From positions 190,441,485 through 190,505,484 of the forward strand of contig OZ018321.1 in NCBI GenBank assembly GCA_963969495.1: a DNA stretch of 64,000 nucleotides, written 5' to 3'. The translations under genes were made by a program, and so were the position numbers. The notes beneath the pieces are model-generated. The model was not told the DNA's origin and ran no database searches. It saw nothing but the letters and a program-made list of their open reading frames with translations. Below, piece after piece: positions 60,350 through 64,000 of the stretch; the stretch's first letter is position 1, and the number at the start of each line of letters is the position of its first letter. Source of the DNA: Ceratothoa steindachneri (taxonomy: Eukaryota; Arthropoda; Malacostraca; Isopoda; Cymothoidae).

Positions 60350-60695
60350 AGCGAACAACAAGCTTCTCGCTCTACCAACATGGCATAATCCACCTCCATC
60401 ACCATCAAGCCTCCTGTTACAAACAACTAGCCGATACGGGATGGCGAAAATCATGGATTTTTGGCTGCCTTACCACCCGAGAGGAGTGAGCGAATTGATC
60501 ACCATCAAACCTCCCGTCCTCAACCAAGCGGCCGTTACGGGATGGTCGAAAATCGTGGAATTTTTCTGCTCTACCGCCCGAGAGGGTAGAGCGAATTCCA
60601 CCACCAGCGAGCCTCCCGTCTTTACTTAAGCAGTCACGGATTTGCGCTGCTTTGCCGCCCGACATCGTGGATTGAATTCCGCCTACGATCATTCC
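60350..60695. repeat. Tandem repeat of about 100 bp, three to four units
   Basis: Units begin ATCACCATCAAGCCTCCTGT at 60398, ATCACCATCAAACCTCCCGT at 60498 and ACCACCAGCGAGCCTCCCGT at 60600. They include ACGGGATGG(C/T)GAAAAT and TACC(A/G)CCCGAGAGG. A partial unit precedes at about 60350 and the last unit is shortened. Confidence 0.88.
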
Positions 60696-61448
60696 ATCGC
60701 AGAGCTACTCCTCTCATCAAGCTCTGCGAGACTCGGCAGCATGGATGACTCAAGCTTATTTCTACGCACCGGACTACTGCGGGCAACAAGGTTGAATTAA
60801 CAAACGAACTCACGCATTTTGTAAGGGCACAGTTATAAAAAAATTTATAATAGCAGTAATAGTGCTTTAAAAATCTGAGTACGAATTAATTCAAAAGTGT
60901 AGATTCAGTGCCTATTTAGTTTTACAAATGAAAAGTGTAAATAGTGAAAAATCAAATGTCCGGTGATGAGAATAATAATGGTGTGGTGCCTACACACAAA
61001 GAAATGTAAGATAAAAGAGGTTTAGGTTGAAATGAGGAACTGCAGCTACTACATGCGGAACGCTTTAATAAATTTTATTGAATCGCTTGGCACAACATAG
61101 GTTAAACAAAGAATCTCAGGACTACTGACCCCTCTGAAATATAGGGTGTGCAGTAAAGGATAACAAAAATGAAATACGAAAGTATATATTGTGTTGTGGG
61201 CACGCACGTGAAGCTGTAGGTATACATTAAAGAGTGGCACAATTTCCTCAGGAGCGCTTGGAAATAATTTATACTGCAACCAATAATGGGCATAATAAAG
61301 TAGTGGCGTACACACACACACGGAAGCATATTTTGTTCGCATTTAAGTGATGCAGTTCCATGTCCGTACGCTCTAGAGTACTTCTGAATTTATTTAAAGT
61401 ACTCTGTTTATTCATATGTAGACACACTCCATGTTCTCGGAGGAAACT
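60696..61448. other. No recognisable gene
   Basis: AT-rich DNA with a minus-strand 97-codon frame of unremarkable composition (61342-61049). Nothing is assignable. Confidence 0.4.
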
Positions 61449-61845
61449 CCTGTGGTGCTGGAACCGCATCATGGAATTGCATCTGACTCAAAACCACCTC
61501 CTCAAAGTCGAACAGTTTGAAGTCTTATGAAATTCCTGATTGGTTCACAGTAAATTTGTCCTCACAGTTTTTTTACTGAGCGAAGGCATTTCGGACTTCC
61601 TGAACCGTTGCCTCATTTACCCGGTAGCGACATATAAATAGCAACTGTATTTCGTCCAGGGAATTCAAAACAAAAATAATATTTATCCAATTTCAGGGTC
61701 TCTTATGTTTGTATGTGTTTGAACGTGTGTTTGTTTCTTAAAAATCTATCGTGATGCTGATTGGTCCATTTTTGCAGTGCTTAAGTGTAAAATGTAATTT
61801 TTTTTCTAAGCTACACGAATAAATTAAACATAAAAGTGTCGAGAC
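61449..61845 (+). repeat. Dispersed repeat R, most complete copy
   Basis: The first 225 bp match 36548-36776 and the last 165 bp match 42095-42262, so both partial copies derive from this unit. It has a TATA-like box (CATATAAATAG, about 61630) and an AATAAA near 61819, about 190 bp apart. That layout fits an LTR (promoter then poly(A) signal) or a LINE 5' promoter. It lies just upstream of LINE copy F. Confidence 0.85.
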
Positions 61846-62379
61846 GGCTCAGTTCATCTGACAACTCACAGCGATCTATTCACTGCTAAGTTACATCAAT
61901 CTTTTGACTTTAAATATCTTTGCGAAGAAGCGAATCGGACTGATTGGAGAGACCTCCTGTTTCTGATTCGTGGGAAATCACCCCAAGGTGGTGATCTTCT
62001 TAAATTTCCCTATCTCATACTCTACCATTTTTTATATCTGAAACTCTCCTACTTTATTTGCATGTAACACAGTATAACCTGACCACCAGCAAGGTCTCAG
62101 AAGCAGTCAGTATTAGGGTGTAGTTAACTCCCGAAGGAGACTCCGATAGGGGGCCAGAGAAGGAGCCCGGTTATTGGTGACGAGCCCGAATCTGACTCCA
62201 GGACCGCTTATAGGGGTAGGCCTAATTAGGTAGGGTGGCCAGAGAGTGTGCGCTTAGGGGCAGGCAGCGATATAGTATGAGGAACAGATAGGTGGTTTCT
62301 CCCACTAGTAGAGGGGGGGTAAATAATCTACTACCTTATTTTTCCAGAGACTAAAGGGGAAGAGGCATGAAAATTGAAC

Positions 62380-63448
62380 ATGGACCCACAGGTCTTCACC
62401 AAAAGGCTCCCACTTCGGCTAATTTAGAACGGGATAAAACTGAAACTACAGGATGTACCACAAAGCATTTGCGATGATTTGTTGTCATCTGTGCAGAAAA
62501 CAACGATGTCGAACTGCTACTTTCATCGGCAGGGACCATCACTTTAAGGAAAATCGACTTAGAGGCTAAAGGACCACCCCAGATTATTGCCAACTAAAAC
62601 ATCGTATGCCGTAAGGTAGAATCATGGGTGGAGGTGCACTCCCCAGATGTAATAAAACATGAAATAATGGAACAACAACCTTGGATGAAGATATACGTCA
62701 TAATCAAATTTAAGGAATACACGCATGTGTTCAAAATAGTGTGCGAGTCAATCGAGATTGCAACAAAGGCACTACAGAAGGTAATCCTTGCATACAGTAT
62801 GAGAATTCCGGCTTGTAACATTCAAAGGGACCCGTACCACAATATGCAAATCTGTTTTAGGTGCTACAAAATGGAAGACCACATCACCACAAACTGCCCA
62901 AGAAAGGAAGGAGAAATATGTTCAGAATGCAGTGGCCCACATTCTTGGAGGAGCTGCACAAACTCCACGAAAAAGTGTGTTAATTACGGAGGGAGCCACA
63001 GAACAATGGCAATGACATGTCCGAAGCAAAAACAAATAATAAAGAGAAAAGAAACTGAAACACAACAAAGAAAAGAAGGAACAAAAAACACCTCATATGC
63101 AGCGACAGCAGCAACGAAAAACAATGGAACAACCACTCAAGTGACGCTACACGGAACTCTGAACGTAAAAAGACTTACATGCCTTCTACACTCACACGTC
63201 TTAAACATTGCCCAACCATGAATATATGCCACCACGTTGAACTCCATGCTTAAGGAAAATGGGCTGGAGCCAATGAAATTCCCGCAAAATATTGATTAAT
63301 CGGCTATATTTAACATAAAAATTTCAGAAGATACAGAAAAAAAAACCCTTGGAAGAAACACAAAGCAAGAAAAGTGAATCTGGACAAGAGGAAGACACAG
63401 AAAGCGAGGAAACGGAATCTGAGAGTAGCAGCGACGAGTATAATAAGA
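62380..63448 (+). pseudogene. LINE copy F ORF1
   Basis: ATG at 62380 gives MDPQVFTKRLPLRLI then a stop. After frame changes the N-terminal region continues (ITLRKIDLEAKGPPQIIAN). A 197-codon frame (62628-63221) holds VIIKFKEYTHVFKIVCESI and knuckles CFRCYKMEDHITTNC, CSECSGPHSWRSC and CVNYGGSHRTMAMTC (third knuckle Cys to Tyr). LTCLLHSHVLNIAQP and an acidic Ser/Glu stretch (QEEDTESEETESESSSDE) follow. It is the acidic-linker subfamily. Confidence 0.82.
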
Positions 63449-64000
63449 AAAACGTAACGGATGACATAACACAGGTCATCACCAGCTTGTACAAAAACCC
63501 TGCGGCCATCGCAAACAGGACAAACTGGGAGATCGGATTCATCGACAATTTCTAAAAATTGAACAAGATTAAAACTAATGTTCAAAAATGCAAGATAATA
63601 CCTATGTGCCGTCTGAAAACAGCGGGCGTGTTCGTGCAGGACGAGCTTTACGATTATTCGAGAGAAGTTCGGGTACTTGGCTTGAAATTAATCTCAAGTG
63701 GTTACAACGCCCATTACGAAGATATGATTGCCGAGGCCATAAGGAAATTACTGGCCCTCTATCGCTTCAAACGACTCTCAATAAACAAGAAGAAGAAACC
63801 TTACATGTTGTTAATAAGGCCAAACCTCCTCTATCCTATCATTCCCCTCCATACTTTGAGCAAGTCGGTCATCAAAAAAGCACAAGTTGTACAGAACAAG
63901 GCAATTCGCTTTATAACCAACGTAACCCTGTGGGACCACATCCCTTCAGAAGTCCTGCACGCAATGGTAGATATAGAACCCATCAACGTCACCCTAAACA
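63349..64000 (+). pseudogene. LINE copy F ORF1-RT junction and RT tail
   Basis: A 68-codon frame (63349-63555) fuses the ORF1 acidic stretch to the RT catalytic neighbourhood VTDDITQVITSLYKNP (relatives have LADDITQII or LVDDITQVI). After TAA at 63553 the frame continues with TNVQKCKIIPMCR, EVRVLGLKLISSGYNAHY, YMLLIRPNLLYPII and VVQNKAIRFITN to the window edge. The fusion is in frame, but the polypeptide lacks most of the RT. Confidence 0.82.

Larger units (their letters stand above)
61860..64000 (+). mobile_element. LINE copy F, internally deleted, runs off the window
   Basis: A GC-rich 5' UTR resembling the family (AGGGGGCCAGAGAAGGAGCC; GGGTAGGCCTAATTAGG) precedes ORF1 at 62380. Near 63450 ORF1 passes directly into the middle of the RT, so the ORF1 C-terminus, the endonuclease and the first half of RT are deleted, about 3 kb compared with copy C. 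The rest of the RT tail continues past base 64000. Confidence 0.82.

Overview
The window looks like eukaryotic, AT-rich intergenic DNA from an arthropod, most likely a crustacean (inference). The reasons are long (TA)n arrays and a dense mix of Tc1/mariner, hAT, Ty3/gypsy-like, CR1-like, I-like and jockey-like elements, almost all broken. I found no convincing single-copy host gene, no rRNA and no functional tRNA. Almost every protein-like signal is transposon-derived.

Layout. Bases 1-660 are a degenerate AT-rich minisatellite and 661-5070 show no gene. Remnants of two LINEs lie at 5.5-8.5 kb: a C-terminal fragment on plus and a decayed CR1/L2-like element on minus with a 21-bp minisatellite inside it. 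A decayed, possibly intron-containing copy of an uncharacterised arthropod protein family lies at 10.4-12.2 kb (minus). At 15.85-19.05 kb a Tc1-like element, itself sitting in a CR1-like LINE fragment, carries in its (TA)n tract a mariner-type element with about 215-bp inverted repeats and a DD41D transposase. A MITE-like inverted-repeat element (19.6-20.2 kb), an I-like LINE RNase H fragment (21.3-22.3 kb), Tc1 fragments (22.6-23.3 kb), a hAT fragment (27.8-28.2 kb), a 60-bp minisatellite (28.9-29.2 kb), an internally deleted mariner with TA target duplications (30.74-31.68 kb) and a gypsy-like pol remnant (32.9-34.2 kb) follow.

The right 27 kb (37-64 kb) is a graveyard of one two-ORF non-LTR retrotransposon family. 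I label the copies A (37.1-41.9 kb, minus), B (42.7-46.75 kb, plus), C (47239-52333, plus), D (52.4-53.9 kb, minus), E (55108-about 60284, plus) and F (from about 61.9 kb, plus, running off the end). ORF1 has three zinc knuckles and a family-specific C-terminal module. ORF2 has an apurinic-type endonuclease and a reverse transcriptase. Copy C is the freshest: an intact 494-aa ORF1, ORF2 broken by only two frameshifts and two stops, and a perfect 13-bp target-site duplication. Copies C and E begin with the same octamer, 512 and 513 bp before ORF1, so both appear full length.

How the parts work together: ORF1 should bind element RNA, and ORF2 should nick the target and copy the RNA in place. 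The best candidates for something undescribed are the variable A-rich tandem array in the 3' UTR shared by copies A, C and E, the ORF1-only copy D, the ORF1-RT fusion in copy F, a dispersed TATA-containing repeat upstream of B and F, and a short hairpin module found at three sites.
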